From Climacteris rufus (taxonomy: Eukaryota > Chordata > Aves > Passeriformes > Climacteridae), in the NCBI GenBank assembly GCA_013398175.1, contig VZRZ01008243.1:57269-121268 (forward strand): a stretch of DNA of 64,000 nt, in the 5' to 3' direction. Below are positions 13,096 to 26,895 of the stretch, piece by piece. The stretch's first letter is position 1; each line of letters opens with the position of its first letter. The notes beneath the pieces were generated by a model that had not been told where the DNA came from, ran no database searches, and was given only the letters and a program-made list of their open reading frames with translations. A program made the translations under genes and the position numbers.

Positions 13096-15888
13096 GTCCT
13101 TTTGGCCTCACCTCCTGCTGTCCCAGTCCCAGCGTGGTCATGACTGCCCTGTGCCAAGTGGGTGGGAGGGGAGCTGGTGTGGAGGACCCTGTGGGGCTGA
13201 GGGATGCAGGAGAAGGGTCCAAGGAGAAAAGGTTAAAGTCGTTGCCTGGGAGTGGAGAACAACCTCTGCTGAGGTGGTGGGGGCAAAGGGAGCCTGAGAG
13301 CAGGCAGCAAGGGTAAGTCTCCCATGACAGCTGTGGTGGGAAGCACTCAGATACTGGAGTGCCTTGACACTGCCAGAAGGGGGTGAGTCTTGAGAAGATC
13401 ATTGCTGCAGGGCATGATGCATGGGCGCTTAGGTAGCAGCCAACAGGATAGCTCCAGGAACAGTACAATCGTATCATCACAAATTTAGCTCTGGGACTAC
13501 ACTGAAACCACTTTTCAGCTTCAAGGATCCAAGGTAATACTTCTGCAAGGTGTTGCTGTGCCTTGTGGTCTTTCTAGGTTGTTCAGGTTAGCTCTAGCAT
13601 TTCTAAGGTGAGGCTGTGGCTTTTTACCATATAGACATGGTATTGAGAGGTCTGAAGTTGCAACGAGGCTGTTGCTGGTGAATTAAAGCAATTGTATAGT
13701 GCGCTTAAAACAAGCTTATGCAAAAATGGGTGAGCAAAGAGATCTCACGTATTGTATTCCTTCTGCTCTGTGAGCATCAGTTGAGAAGAAAAATTTGCTA
13801 AATGAAAATCTTTTCAGTTGTAAAACTTAGCTCATTCAGTACCTAGAGGGGAGCATTTCAGGGAAACCTAGAAGCTGTAGCAAAAGCTCTTGACAGCTCA
13901 AGAGGCAATAATCTCCCTTCTGAGTCCATAAAGACTGCAAGGTAACTGTTAAACACTGAGGGGCTGGTTTGGTGCAAGCTGTAGGATAGAAGGTGTTGCC
14001 CAACTTGCAGTCCTGAAAAATCCCCTACCAAGATTCACCAGCAATGGAACCAGTTTATGTCAGCTGTCCATGTCCCAGCAAGAAGAATTAGGACCAGCCT
14101 GCTTAAAGTTCTCCTGACGCTTCCATCTGAAATGCTGTTCATGTTAAGTTTATACTGTAAACTTGCACAGAATCTCTGTGCATTGTTAAAATGCTGCTGT
14201 CATGGTGCCCAGAGGACTAAGAACTGCCTTTGTTCAAGTCCAAGACACACAGTTGACCTTGTGTAAGGAAACAAACTGCCCTTTTTAGAGGAGCCCTGAG
14301 AAGGACTGAGTCCAAGACTGGGAGGGTTTGTATGATTAATCTCTCTTGAAACAGACATGCTGCTGCTTATGGAGTGAAATGAAAGTATTCTGGGGATCCA
14401 GCAATGGGTGCATAACAATGAAACACAGAAATTATCAATGGGCTGTGCAAATTCTCCCCCAGAAGACAGCTGAAGGGGAACTCATGGCTATAAAACCTGT
14501 TAAAAAAATTTAGGATCCTCAGCCCTTTACATAGGGATGGAGCATGTACATTGTAAAGCATACAAATATGTAAAAATATTGCATACTTTTTATTCCTTGG
14601 ATATCCTAGAGTTACAGTATAAAGAGAGATTCTGTGGGAAGGCCAGGGAGGGATACCTGGAAAGGCCATGTTTTTCCACTGATGAATAGAAAGGTTTGTC
14701 CATAGCCTACTGCTGAATGCACAGGGAGCCTGACCATATTTTCACTTCCACTTAGAGAGCACAATGGAACTTTGAAGGATTAGCCTGAGGAGTGAAAGCA
14801 GAGAGATCTACTAGCAGCCCTTAGAAACTGCTGGGTGACATAACAAGAGCAGTTGGACACCAAATGAGCTGTAGAACACTGGGTTGATATTTTTCATGCA
14901 GTGTGCTTTATTCATTGAGCTTGCCCACTCTGCAAGGCTGCATGCCTTCAAGAGCACTGACACCAAAATAATAAATGTACATAGTTCTTAAGCTCTACTC
15001 CTTCTACTCTTAGAATATAGAAGAGGAGAATGTCCTCTGAGATAAAGGGTGCACAGGTACTGCTGCAGGCTTTTATGCCGTGCAGACCGATGCACAGTAT
15101 AGGAATGTACACATCCTGCAGGCACTGAGATAATGAAAAGGTTGGGACCCTTGCACTAGCCACTGCTCTTGAAGGAAAGTTTTTTTCAGCTCAATACTTC
15201 TCAGGAGGAGGTATTCAGAAGTTTTATATAAAAAAGAGAAAAGGTACTCTCTACTATGAAAAAGAAATATCTTGAAGCTAGATGACGGGACTGATGACTT
15301 TATCAGCTTTTAGAATTGCCTAGCTGCTCCCTGAAATAAACCTTGCTGTGGCTAAACCCTTCCCACAAATATTCCCTCTTATGACCTGCCTAAATGAAAG
15401 ACAATTTTGATCTTATTTCATTTTTGGTTTGGGTTTTTTTTTTAACCCAGTTCTTCCTGTTGTATATTAATTACATGACTACTTGCCCCCATGGAAGGTG
15501 GATCCTGAAGGACTATATTTTATCAGGAAGAATAAAGTCTGTTAAAACCATGTCTTGAGTGTTTTCAACCACAGTTTGAAGGCATGCAAGCTGTCTTCCT
15601 CTGGGCTGTGGCCAGCGTTGTGTAGTGAAGCAGCCTGTGTAAACCTTGGCTTCTCTCTGAGAACACTAAGCAGAGGCTTAATTAGCTCTGAATGCATGTG
15701 TGGTGATGCAGACACTGCTCTTCAGTAAGTCTGGACTTACTGAAGTCCATACTCACCTTACTTCATAGGGATCATTGTCAGATGCTAATCCACTTCAGGT
15801 GCTGCCAGCCTGGGTTGGAGTGTAGCTGGCATACTGGAGATGAGACAATTTGCCTATCTTGAGACATCCTGCATGTAATTGCCTTCGT

Positions 15889-15924
15889 ACACATGCACAT
15901 GTATATGTATATATATACACACAC
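15889..15924. repeat. Alternating purine-pyrimidine TG/TA microsatellite
   Basis: ACACATGCACATGTATATG continues into a 12-bp perfect palindrome GTATATATATAC and then ACACAC. It is prone to Z-DNA or cruciform formation and to length polymorphism. Confidence 0.8.
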
Positions 15925-16596
15925 CTGCATGCATTGAGGAACCTGGAGTGCAGGAAGACAGAAAATGAGTCAGAGGGATACAAACTGGAAGGAAAGACAG
16001 AACACTACAGCCAATAGTTCTTCCCTTGCAGCCAGTGCAGTGCTGGACATTACTTTTTTTTTCTGCCCTCATATGGTCGTTTGTTCATCTTTTGTCACAG
16101 GCCCCGGCCAGGTGATGTTCAGACTGAATAGCTCACTTCTGCCCTGCTTGCTGTAGCCCCTGCTGATGCTTCCATCTACTTCTCACCCCCCATCGTGCTA
16201 GAGTGTGTGGTTAAGAAAGAGGACAGACAGGAGGTGCAGGAAAACAAGATGCATCGGCTTTACCTTTGAGTCAGTCAAAGAGCTATTTCTATGCCCTACA
16301 CATCTCACTCTGGCTTTTATTCTCTTAGATGTTTTTGTTACTCTTATTATTAATGACCAGCAGAGGCAAATTCTTTTGCTGCTTCATCGTTCCCTTTCTC
16401 TGCTGTGTTAATCCCGGACAGAAATCTTACGTCTTATGTGCATGTGTGATCTTAAAAAAGATAAGACACTTCAGTCTCAGCCTCAGGTTTTGTTTAAAAA
16501 TGTACAAAGCCAAATATAGATAGAAAAATTTGAATTCAAGTACAAAAAGTATCTTTATTATGCTGCTGCTTTTAAGTTTTGTCAAGGGCATATTGA

Positions 16597-16622
16597 ATAT
16601 ATAGATATATAGATATATAGAT
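16597..16622. repeat. Hexanucleotide repeat (ATATAG)n
   Basis: About four units of ATATAG in tandem, a short microsatellite. Confidence 0.8.
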
Positions 16623-18399
16623 GGCACCTTCTATTAATGTGCAGGTTAGTATAGAAAGAACCTGAATTCAATTATTTGTGCTTCGGCACTGAGTTAAGCT
16701 GACTGGAAATGGGCTCCTTGACTTTCATTGTCCAAGCAAAAAGAAGTATAAAACTGAAACTTGTATCACCCTTTTTGCAGAGTCAGGTGGACTGATTCCC
16801 ACTTCCAGATCCTCTTCATCAAACCCTGAGGAGTGTAAATGTTCATGTGCTTAGATCACAGAGGTGGATACAATGATCCTTTCAGTACCAATCACTGTTG
16901 CAGACATGAATATGGAGTACTTCAGGAACTGTGGAGAAGATTTCAGGCTCCAGCTGTGCAAATCTCCTGTGGTCCAGTCTTTTACCAGGAAAGATTTCCA
17001 CTTCTTTGGAGTTCAGAAATGGCTATTCTGTCAATAGAAAGTTTTCCACAGTTTGTGTCTCAGTCTCATAACAATAAGGGCCATGCAAAACAGCTATTAA
17101 TCATCAGGGCAAAGAAAAGGAATGGAAGAGCTATGAACTGAACAAAAAGGTAATAGGAAAAAATAATTCAGCAGCTGTGGATTTGGCAGAAGATCCTACA
17201 TATGTTTGGATGGACATGTGTGCATGCAGGGGACTTCATGTATTTGTGTGTGTCTTTATCTGTAAAGCTGTAGGAAACCTTCTATTGAGTTTTTGACACT
17301 TAATAAATGGAAGCTCAAGAACATTTGAGAAGGGAGCTTCTTACCTTTCTAGTACCTGTGTGAATAACTACATTGGTCTGAGAGTTTCCAGTGGGGATGA
17401 GGAGAATCAATAATTGTTTAAAACTTTGTCAATCAATTTGATAAGCAAGACAGACATGACAGCATCTTCCCAACAGGGGCACTTGTCACTGGTTGATTAA
17501 GAAGGAGAGCTGGATAGAGAAAGAGACAGTAGGTGCTGCTTTCACCCATCCTGGAGCACAGGAGGTAACTAACGATGGCCAAAGCAAGCTCTAATGGGGA
17601 TCGGGTCTTCAAGAATGATGGAAGCTGCATATTGAAATCCTTATTGATTGTTTCAGCCTAGGGCTCTCACAACACCCTGCAGTGATATAGTAGCTTTCCA
17701 AAGCAGGGGCTGAATCCAGAGGCCTGATCCAATGGGTCAGGAATCCATCTTGTCCTCAGACTTAGAGAGTCCCCAGCTAGATCTGATACCAGAATGAGGG
17801 TCACCAGGGTGGTGCAGGCTGGGATTTGAACTAGTTATCTCTCCTGACTTGGCAACTCTACTGGACATGAGCTGGAGTTTCCACAAAGTGCTGATTAACA
17901 GATGCCTTAGGGTCAGTTCATGGTTTCTGTGCCTCCTGTTGCCTGGTGCAAACATACACGTTCTGTGCTAATGAGACAGCTGCTTGCCAGCAACGTGTCC
18001 AAACAGAAATGGACCAGGGTACTGTTTCTTCATTTTATGCCCAGATTATTTCATATTATTCCGGAAGTATAATGCAGGGGGTAAAATCCCTCTTAAAATG
18101 AAACCACACAGAGCTGCCTTCTTGCTTGCTATACAGAGCAATGATTTGACATTGCTCCTATCCCAGACCTTGCTGTAAAAGACAGGTTGGAGTGAGCTGA
18201 GGTGAGTCAGGTTTGGGAGAGCTCAAGGCAGGAAGGAATTGTACTCTGAGCAGGCAGCACCTCCTTGCAAAGTGATAGAATCTAATCTGGAGGGTGCAGT
18301 GGAGGGTAGCATTGATCCTCATGGTCTCAGAACGCTGTGAGTGTGAAATGGCTGAACGCTTACTCCCAGACCCAGGAGGAGAAAAGGTGGGCTCACTTC

Positions 18400-18695
18400 T
18401 TTCCGAGTGGCCCCTCAGTCCCCCTCCCGTTCCGGAGCGTCTCTGCAGTCCCAGCAGCTTGTCGGGGCATGACCTCGGCGCTGTGGTCTGGGTGATGGCG
18501 CCCAGCCCCAGTCTTTGCAGCCCCTAAGCCGACGGGCCGTACCGTGCCGTGCCGGGCCGGGCTCCGCAGCGCTCCGGGGTGCCGTGCGATGCCTCCTCGA
18601 CGGGATGCCGGCGGTCGGGAGCCTGCGGCCGCGGCGGCATTTCGTGTGCTCGGTTGCCGGGGAAACTTCGCTGCCGAACTGGGACCAGAGCGGTG
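18400..18695 (+). promoter_or_regulatory. Intronic CpG island, candidate alternative promoter
   Basis: About 35 CpG dinucleotides in 300 bp by hand count, GC roughly two thirds, and an observed/expected CpG ratio near 1. This meets the usual CpG-island criteria and stands out sharply in an AT-rich intron. It contains GCCGTGCCGTGCCGGGCCGG, an X-box GTTGCCGGGGAAAC at 18653-18666 and a donor-like CG|GTGAGG at 18692/18693. An ATG at 18605 opens a 29-codon frame into the donor. Splicing to the GRIN2B exon would put this frame out of phase, so a transcript from here would carry it as leader or upstream ORF. An unrelated noncoding RNA promoter is equally possible. A (CT)n run follows at 18711. Confidence 0.65.
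18653..18666. promoter_or_regulatory. RFX X-box motif in CpG island
   Basis: GTTGCCGGGGAAAC matches the X-box half sites GTTGCC and GGAAAC with a two-base spacer. Its place inside a CpG island is typical of promoter X-boxes. Confidence 0.5.
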
Positions 18696-18710
18696 AGGCA
18701 GGAGCAGTTT

Positions 18711-18734
18711 TCTCCTCTCTCTCTCTCTCTTTTT
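18711..18734. repeat. (CT)n microsatellite with T tail
   Basis: About nine CT units follow TCTC and run into TTTTT, immediately downstream of the CpG island. Confidence 0.8.
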
Positions 18735-21342
18735 AAAATTTATCTTTCCTTTGGGAGATACTCAGAACATCAATTATGTCCCTCAGAGAAGAGGCAGCCA
18801 GGTATGAGGTAATAGGAAATTTGGAGTCTGTGCAGTCTAGTCAGACCTCAGCTCTTGGTTTTGTGCACTTGCTAGAGAGCTCTCCTGTTTTAAGTGAGTG
18901 TTTTGTTTCGTTTTTCCTTCGAGTAACGGAATTGCCCATTTACTGCTGGCCAGGATGGATGAGGCTGAAGGCTTTTATTGCTCCTTGCCTTAGGGAAAGC
19001 AGAGGGCACATCTACACGGACTTTGCCTTCAGCTGTTCGCTCATTTGCACTCTAAGGCAAGGCAACTGATCCAAAGGGTATGAAAGTTTTATCAGTGTGT
19101 TAAAAATTATCAAAACTGGTTACTAATGCCAGCCTGTGAGAAAAGATCAAATCCTGGCACAATATTACCTTAAATTGACTACCTTGCTTCAGCTGTAGAG
19201 CATAGGCATCTTAGAGCATAGGCACAGCCAACTTCACTCTGCCCATAAAGGCTGACTAGACCTTGGCATCATCAGGACTGCAGGTGCCATCTGTTAGGAC
19301 AAAGAAAACAACTAACAGCTTAGCCTGCAGAAGGGTAATGATTAAAAAAACAAGGCAGAATTTGAGAGAAAGGGAGTATCACTACTTTATGAGACAGAAG
19401 AGGAATAGTGGCACTTAACAGACAACACTCTGACCTGTCCACAGCTGAACCACAGTGAGAAGAGATCTTAAGCTCCTGAGAGTCTCAGCGGGCATTGGAT
19501 GCAGTGCTGAACTTCCAGGACTTATCTAAATAGCTTTTGTGAACCTTTGGAGGTTCAGCTTATATTAAGGTTTGCTCATAATAAGAGACCAAAGGCATAC
19601 TTGATGAAATGGAAAAGCAGTTAATTTAGAAATGACAAAAAGAAATAGTATTTCACCCAGGATAGTTGATTTGAGAAATTTATTCAATGACATCTTGCCA
19701 AATACTGTGACTCGACTTTTTTAAAAGTGGTAGTGGATAGTTTTATGACTCCTATTGATTAATAAGGCTGTACCAATGACATCCCATTCAGCTTACAGTC
19801 AAAATTCAGTCCTTACTCTGGAGGATAAGACAGAAGAGAAGAGCCAGGCAAACACCATGATGTAATCGGATGGATGAGTAATGGGGCAGTCTGACTTTCA
19901 TCTGTTTTGGGCTGGCAGTGTCAAGATATTAAGCCAGCCTAGTAAGCTTGTCTGAGCTGGGAAAGGGAAACTGGTCCTGGGCTGTACAAATTGCCAGCAG
20001 GGTATAACACGTCACCTGGTGGGCGGAATCTACCCAGTGTGGCCAGTGGTTTAATCCATCCATGTGCTCTCAGCAAACAAGGAAATACACACATACAGAG
20101 GTGAAAATGGAAATGTAACAGTCCTGGTGTGAAAACTGTTTATCCTGGCAGCCTGCTAACTGCCATTTCTCCTCTGTGGAAAAATGCCTGGCATCCATGT
20201 ATGATGCTCTAAGAAGCTGGTACAGCATGCCATCTGACATTAGCCTGCTTTTACCAGTAATTGTTTATAAAATTCACAAACGTACACCTTCTCTTTAGCC
20301 AAACAACTGAATTTCTCTGAATTGTATAAGTCAGACAATGGCCCTGGTATGTTTTACTCTTTCGTCTTTTTTATTAACTGCATGTGGTATGGAGTGAAAC
20401 AATACCAAGATCAAGATTACAGAATCTGGGGTATCTTGTGTTTCCTCTGTTGCAAAGTCTTTTGAACGAATTATTTCTGTAGACCCTTAAGTGGAAAGTG
20501 GAAATCACTTAGCTGTTTTCAGCCCTTGAGTCATATTTAATTGGAGACTTTTTTATTGCAGCTCTCAGGAACTCCTTGGTGCTGGAGCACTTGGACTGTT
20601 GCCCCGGGGTTAGTGCTCTGCAGCAGATCTGTTTCCACTGCTACAGAGAGATTCATATCCAATTCATGACTGTGGTCTGTGTATACGATAATGTTGAAAT
20701 GTGTAGTTAGTGTCATTATACGTGTGAATTTGGTGTATTTGTTACATTTACCAGGGTAACAAAATTGAACTATGCTAACAACTCTAGATTCTTCATTGCA
20801 ATTAGTAGCCATCAGGGATTGTGGCTTCCAGAGAAGACCTAGAGAATCGAGAACCATTCTCCTAATTAATTCATCACAGTATATCCTGTCTGTTTTTCTG
20901 TCAGTGGGGACACTGAACTGTGTCTCTTGCTATCACTTCTCCACCAATTTCTGTAACCATCATTTCTGAGTTATGTATCCTTCTGTCAAATAAGTCTAGT
21001 GTGTTCAGTAATTATTGCAAGAACAAGGGAGGGAACTGAATACATGATATAGTTATATAAACCACATTTCTGCATCTAAAGAATTTGAACTTGCCTCTGA
21101 TAGCACGTCCCTTGGAGGATTTTAACTAAGAACGATCCACTCACCAGTGAATCAGAACAGGGGAAAAGGATTGCAAGAGGTCATCTGCTGTGCCTGCCAA
21201 AATCCACAGTAACCCAGGGAACCTGCTTCAGTAAAACAGGAAAGTTTTGAAATCCTAGTTAATAGTATCAACTAGGTGGAGTCATTAGGAAGTGACACAA
21301 TCCAATGTGCTCCTACTTTACTTTGAGTAGATTTTGCTGTGA

Positions 21343-21382
21343 ATGTGTGTATTTGTGGAAATGTGTGTATGTGTGTGTGTGA
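21343..21382. repeat. Interrupted (TG)n microsatellite
   Basis: TG units in two blocks (ATGTGTGTAT, then ATGTGTGTATGTGTGTGTGT) separated by TTGTGGAA. Confidence 0.8.
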
Positions 21383-24300
21383 GATGCAGAGCTGCTGCTC
21401 TAGATGCCACTCCCACCAGGAGGACATTATATTAGGTCTGTAGTGTCACCATGTTTTCAGTCCCTACTGCAAGCATTCAAGAAAAGACTCACACAGCATG
21501 ATACAGCACGTACTAATAAAACCAGAGTTTTATTGTACTGAGTTGTTGAAAACTAAAGAAAAAAATTAAATTTGGAGAGGAAAAACCAAACAGGCAGAAG
21601 ATCCTGACTGTAGGCTTGCCTGAGGCAGTAATGCATTTGTGGTGAGATAAACAGAAGTAAATGAACACTTAAGCAACAAAGATCCTGATTTTCTGCCAGA
21701 TATGTTATAAAAAATGGGACTCAGACATATAGAAAATTTAATTATTAGACGTTGAACTGTTGTGGCATTTTCTGTCATGAGCAGTAAAACTCCCAGTGAA
21801 TCAAGTATCCCACCAGGACTGCGACAAATAGGTACCCAGTGGTGTCTCAGTTTTGAAGAAAAGAAATACACAGATAGGGAAATGAAAGTCTGAGTTTTCC
21901 CAGAAGTTATTTGGTGCTTGCTCACTCACTTTTGCCCCCTCAAATTGTGTGGTAGACAGGACTGAAATCTAAACAAGAGGCAACCCTGTGTGATTTGGCT
22001 GTTGGTCATAGAGGAATTTTGCAAATCAAGACTGTACTAAAGACACATGAACAGCTTTTCTTGTAAATCAGGAAAATGAGAAGAGGGCTTTGGAAAGTGA
22101 GAGTGGTGTGAGTCATTAGGATCTGATAGGATCCCCTCTGCAAACCAGAAAGGAAGAGCAAAGTCCAGTTGTTAAATTATGGCTGCACAGGAAGCTTCAT
22201 GAAGCAGCAAATGGGGTCAAATATACAGATATTCCTAAAAGCCTCATAAAAAGGGGCTATTACCCTAGCGGCACAAATTGTTTTTCTCCTGCACCTGTAT
22301 GGAGACAGCAGACTAGGGCATTTTGCAATGACATGTTGTATTTCTCAAAATCCAAGAAGCAAACAAGTGCTCTGGACTTAACTCCTTACTTGAATTCCTT
22401 GTGCCTAACACACCAGGCCTTTGTGGGGTCTGCCACTTTGAAGCTGAAGGAGCTTGCCACCAGTGGCAAAAGTACGTTCATGGAGCAGCCACCAGAACAT
22501 GGAGCACACAACCAGATTACATTCAGGTAGGCTGCACAGAGAAAACATAGCACACTGCTCTCCTCACTCCCCAAGTCAGCAGTCAATACCACATCTCAGT
22601 GGAAGGCTATCCAGTTCCTTAACATGACTAGACCCCTGCAACTGTTTTTGGGGAGCTTGCATTCCCCTTCTTTACAGATGTTTCCTAGTCTGCCCCATGC
22701 CAAGATGCAGTTTTGCTCTGGATAGTAAGATGTTGTTTGTAAGGCAGTAATTACCTTTGCTTGCCTGGGGAATCTAGAGTGCCTGCTAGGAAGGAACTTG
22801 TGAGAAAAGCTCCCTGGAGACCTCTCCTGCCATATCTGAGGTAAATGGCTCGTTAAATGGCAGTGATTGGTTTCAAATGGTAAAGCTGCAGGAGTACTCG
22901 TGGGAGTCCTGGGAGTCACCTGCATCTTTGGTAAGGGCTCACATCTTCAGTGAGGTGTGGGTCAGACCTAGCCTATCAGCAAGTCTGAAGAACTTAGAAG
23001 TGTTGGTGATAGTACTTGATTGTTCTCTAAACCTTATGGTGCCTCTACAGACCCTCTTCCATCCACCTAGGAACTCACTAGCCACCAGTCTCCAAGAGGA
23101 GGCTTCATGGTGAGTGCATTTGTACCTTCACTGTGAGCAATCCAGCCTTCTTATCTCAGGGGTTAAACATGCAGGAGGAGGAGGCAATACTTGTCTCAGC
23201 ATCGGTAAACTTGGAGCAGATTTTCTGTGGGAAGCCATCTGTCAGCTGCGGAGTGGTGCTGTGTCAATTGATCAGCTCCACCTCCAGCTCAGCTCTGCAA
23301 ACTACAGATCCCTGACCTTGTAGGGTGACAGTGGGGGAGTATTGGGATCTCTGGAAGCACTGAGATCCTGTAGTGGAGCTTCTGCTCTTTCAGACTTTGT
23401 GAGGGACATCCTGCAGCATCTTGCTGTCTCTTGCAGCAGGTAGCTATGGAAAGCCTGAGCTTTCAGTTGAAAGGGCTGTTAGGAGAAAGACAAGCTTTTT
23501 CTTGTTGCCAGGGGATTGTATGTCACCTGGATGATATGAAATGTAGGGGACTTCTGGTTTAATCTCAACCTATCCCTATCCCACACTGAAATGTGTCTCC
23601 TAGTGTCAATGCTGAACCATGTTTTGGCTGTTTCAAGGTTGAAAATGAAGGTGGAAAGTGTGAAATTTCTTCAGGAGAAAAATAGGAACTTGTAATGTTC
23701 TGTAAAAACCCTTAATGTCTGGAAGGATAAAATACTCCTTTTTGGTTTTAGACTGTCATAAAGCAGTAATGATTCTATAGGGTATAAGATCTGTCTCCTA
23801 ACTTAAAAACTTTCACTCTAACACCACAGTAAGATCAAATTCATGCTTTGTCTGATAGCCCTGCTGTTCTCTGTAAATTCAGCTCCTTCTCTTTTTACTT
23901 GACTTTCCATCTGGCATGCCAAAAAACAAGGTTGGAAAGAAAATTGTGGCTTCTGGACATTTTTCTTAGTTTGCTTTTTGTCCCCCAAAAAAGGCAGTCA
24001 CTGAGATTTCTATCCAACTCTGTCAGCAATTCTCCTGATTTATTATGAGAGGGACACTTTCTTCTACACTGTTGTCTGTCCTTCCTTCTTCAGCCCTCTC
24101 TGAGTGCTGAGTTGGTTAGGGAATGAAGAACATTTGGCTAGCCCAGCTACTGGGGTGATTAAGTGCCAAGAGACATCTTGGCAAACCGAAAGCTAGACTG
24201 GCTTGCACCTCCTTAATGCTCTCGTTTTGAATATAAGTTGCCACTTCTTGCTGCTTCTATAATAAAAATGCCAACAGTTGCTCAAGAGCTATTATTGCAC

Positions 24301-25465
24301 ACACAACCAAGTGGCCTGTGCTGTTTGATTTAAGGAGGGGTGCTTAAATTTCTCAATGGAGAGGAATTGTTTAGCTGGGTTGTGATAAAGCTATCTATTT
24401 GGTGTATTGATTTTTGATGTTCTGATGCACTCTGGTTGGTGAGGAGCTCCGAATTTTCTCCCTGAGTCTTTGGGGCGGAATTCTCTTCAACAGTTGGGTG
24501 GTGCACTCATGTGGAATGAACTGTCAGCAGGCATTTTAGCTTGACCCTGTTTAAATCACTGGGAGGACATTACCTCGTACACTGTGCTATCATGCCTACT
24601 AGGTCCTGAGAGTGTGTGTATGCAGCCTCAAAATACTAGTGAATTTACCATCTTGTGTCCCTTATTTGTCACTGAGGAAGCAAACAGATGAGACTTCAAG
24701 ATGCTGTGTGTCACATGTTCCTGGAATTCAATAACCAGGCCCTTCAGATCCTGAACTTCCTGCTGGAAATGGTGTAAAATTGCAGTCAAGTCAGAGGCTG
24801 TTATGCATAAGTTTAGAAAGACTCCTGTTGAACTTAATATAAAAATAAATACTAGTCATCCATGTAGCTGTCTTGCCTTTTCATGTTACAGTTATAGAGT
24901 CTTTGCACTCTAGCATTTAGTTTGCTACAAGTGGCTTTCAAAGGCACTGTGCAATGAGTGGTGTTGGAGATACTTGTTCAGGCTTTTTTCAAATTCTGGC
25001 AGATGCTGTGAAATAATTTGATTTTTCCTCTGTCTTTTCTAATTTTCTGCATAAGTTTCAAAGATATAAAGTATGTTTTTATTAGAAGAGCAAGTTCTTT
25101 TCCTGAGCACGGTTCTAAGAGAAGGGGGTGAATTCCAGTGATAAAAATATGAGTTATTTTCTGTGTGTTGAGCAGCTCCAGTTGCTGTTCCTGTTTTTTT
25201 TTTAACTTGTTTCCAATTTGTTGCTGCTGTCTTTTCCTTCATCTTTTTGCATACATTTATTTTTTCACTAAGCAAAGAGCAGCCCTAAGAGAACTTTCAC
25301 TTGTGGGTGGTGAGCTGTATGGAGGAAGTGAACAGAGTTTAATCACCAAACCTCATGCGAGAGGCATGGGGATCTGGGAACAAGGACCCTTTTGTGTAGG
25401 ATGTGACCCATAGGGAGCTCAGGAAAGAGAAACACACAGCTTAAGTCTGGGTTTGGGATCAGGCC

Positions 25466-25478
25466 TTTTTTTTTTTTT
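25466..25478. repeat. Poly-T run
   Basis: Thirteen T followed by CCCC. It could be a reversed poly-A, but no retroposon body is recognisable beside it. Confidence 0.75.
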
Positions 25479-25850
25479 CCCCTGGAATTGCTGAGCTGTA
25501 GCATATTTGGTCAATATAGAAAATGGCTATAGGTAATCAAAGCCATGACTAAAGGATGAATGGTTGATTGATTAACTACATCCCTGCTGAAAAACAGCTT
25601 TACCTGCCAGGCTGTAGGAGACTTAATTTGGTAGAGAGCTGTTCTAAATGTGACTGTCTTGAGGCACAATGACTTTCCCCAGGTCTAAAACTCCTGAATA
25701 CCTCCTTTTGTATCTTTGGTCCAGTTTTCTAGGCTCATTAAAAGACGGTGGGGCTGTTCTCATTCCTAGAAGTGGATTTAGAGAACTTTCTTATTATAAT
25801 GGGAATCTCTACACAGAGAAATATAATTTAATATATAATTTAATTCTGCT

Positions 25851-25920
25851 GTTTTTCTTTTTTTTGGTTGGTGTGTGCTTTTTTGTGGGTTTTAAATTTT
25901 TTTTTTTAGTTTTTTTTTAA
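25851..25920. repeat. T-rich low-complexity region
   Basis: Several T-runs of 6 to 11 bases are interspersed with GGTTGGTGTGTGC and GTGGG. Confidence 0.75.
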
Positions 25921-26895
25921 TATTGCTGTTGGGGTTTTTGTATGATCTAATCCTACTCTACAGAAATCAGTGTGAGTTTGCAGTTGATTTTAAAAGATAG
26001 AAGATAAATCCGTAAGAGAGGATATTGGCAAACACTTTTTTCCATTCATTTACATCATGAATTGGGCAAAAGCAGGTATCTGTATTTTTGTGAATCTGTC
26101 ACAAATCAAAAGCCTGGTATCTGGTGAAATCCCAGGACCAAAGAAGATTTACACTGTGCCGTTGGAGACCTGAGATCTGTACAAAACTCCCCTGGAATCT
26201 TGGAGGTTGTAAAGTGGTACAAGTTCTGATTTTTGCAAAGATGAACTTAGTATGTTAGAAGGATATGAAAGCAATACCAAGAGAAATATTGAGCTGACAT
26301 TTCTCTAAAACATGGTGTAAACAAACCTAATTATAGTTTAGAAATCTCTTTTTTAATTTTAATGTATTTTATATTGTTCCTAGACTGAGCCTTCACAGTT
26401 GTTGCTGCTTGTGTTGCTGCTTGCTTTGAGAGGAACTTGCAGTAGAGCCTGTCAGACCTATTTGTATCCACTACTTTTGCCTACTCTATTTGTACTTTGG
26501 ACTGGATACTCAACCTAGAGCGACTGTCCCAAAAATCAGTATCAAAGCTGCTGTGTATCCTGTTTATGCTACATATAAGGTTATGATAATCCTGGGATTA
26601 AGGCTCTTAATTTCACGGAAATATTTTGTACATATTCTGTTTTTCTGTCCTCGCTTGTGTACCGCTTGTCTGTTAGAATCAAGCCTAACATTTGAAACCT
26701 CTAAGTAATTTTGGCCACCTGCCTTTAAAAATAAAGTAAGGACAGCTGGTCATAAAAAGGATTTTACTTCCTTCTCACTTGCTTCACTTAAATTTTAAAT
26801 TTTAAAAAGTTAAAAATCCTTAAGCTCTGCCCAAGATACGAAGTGTAAGATTCTGTGTGCCTCCACCTTCATGCTCAATGGATTCACTAGGAATG

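Larger units (their letters stand above)
13096..18399. other. Intronic stretch with simple repeats only
   Basis: No exon or named repeat family is visible. It contains the TA/TG repeat near 15.9 kb and the ATAGAT repeat near 16.6 kb, listed separately. Confidence 0.5.
18735..26895. other. Intronic stretch with T-rich and TG repeats
   Basis: I see no exon, transposon family or RNA gene here. The sequence becomes T-rich towards the exon. Short open frames in this stretch look random. Confidence 0.5.

Noticed and set aside
12923..13480. 185-codon minus-strand open frame, the longest outside the exon region
   Set aside because: It is GC-rich, Pro/Ser/Cys-rich, has no recognisable domain, and overlaps a CpG-rich patch where stop codons are scarce.
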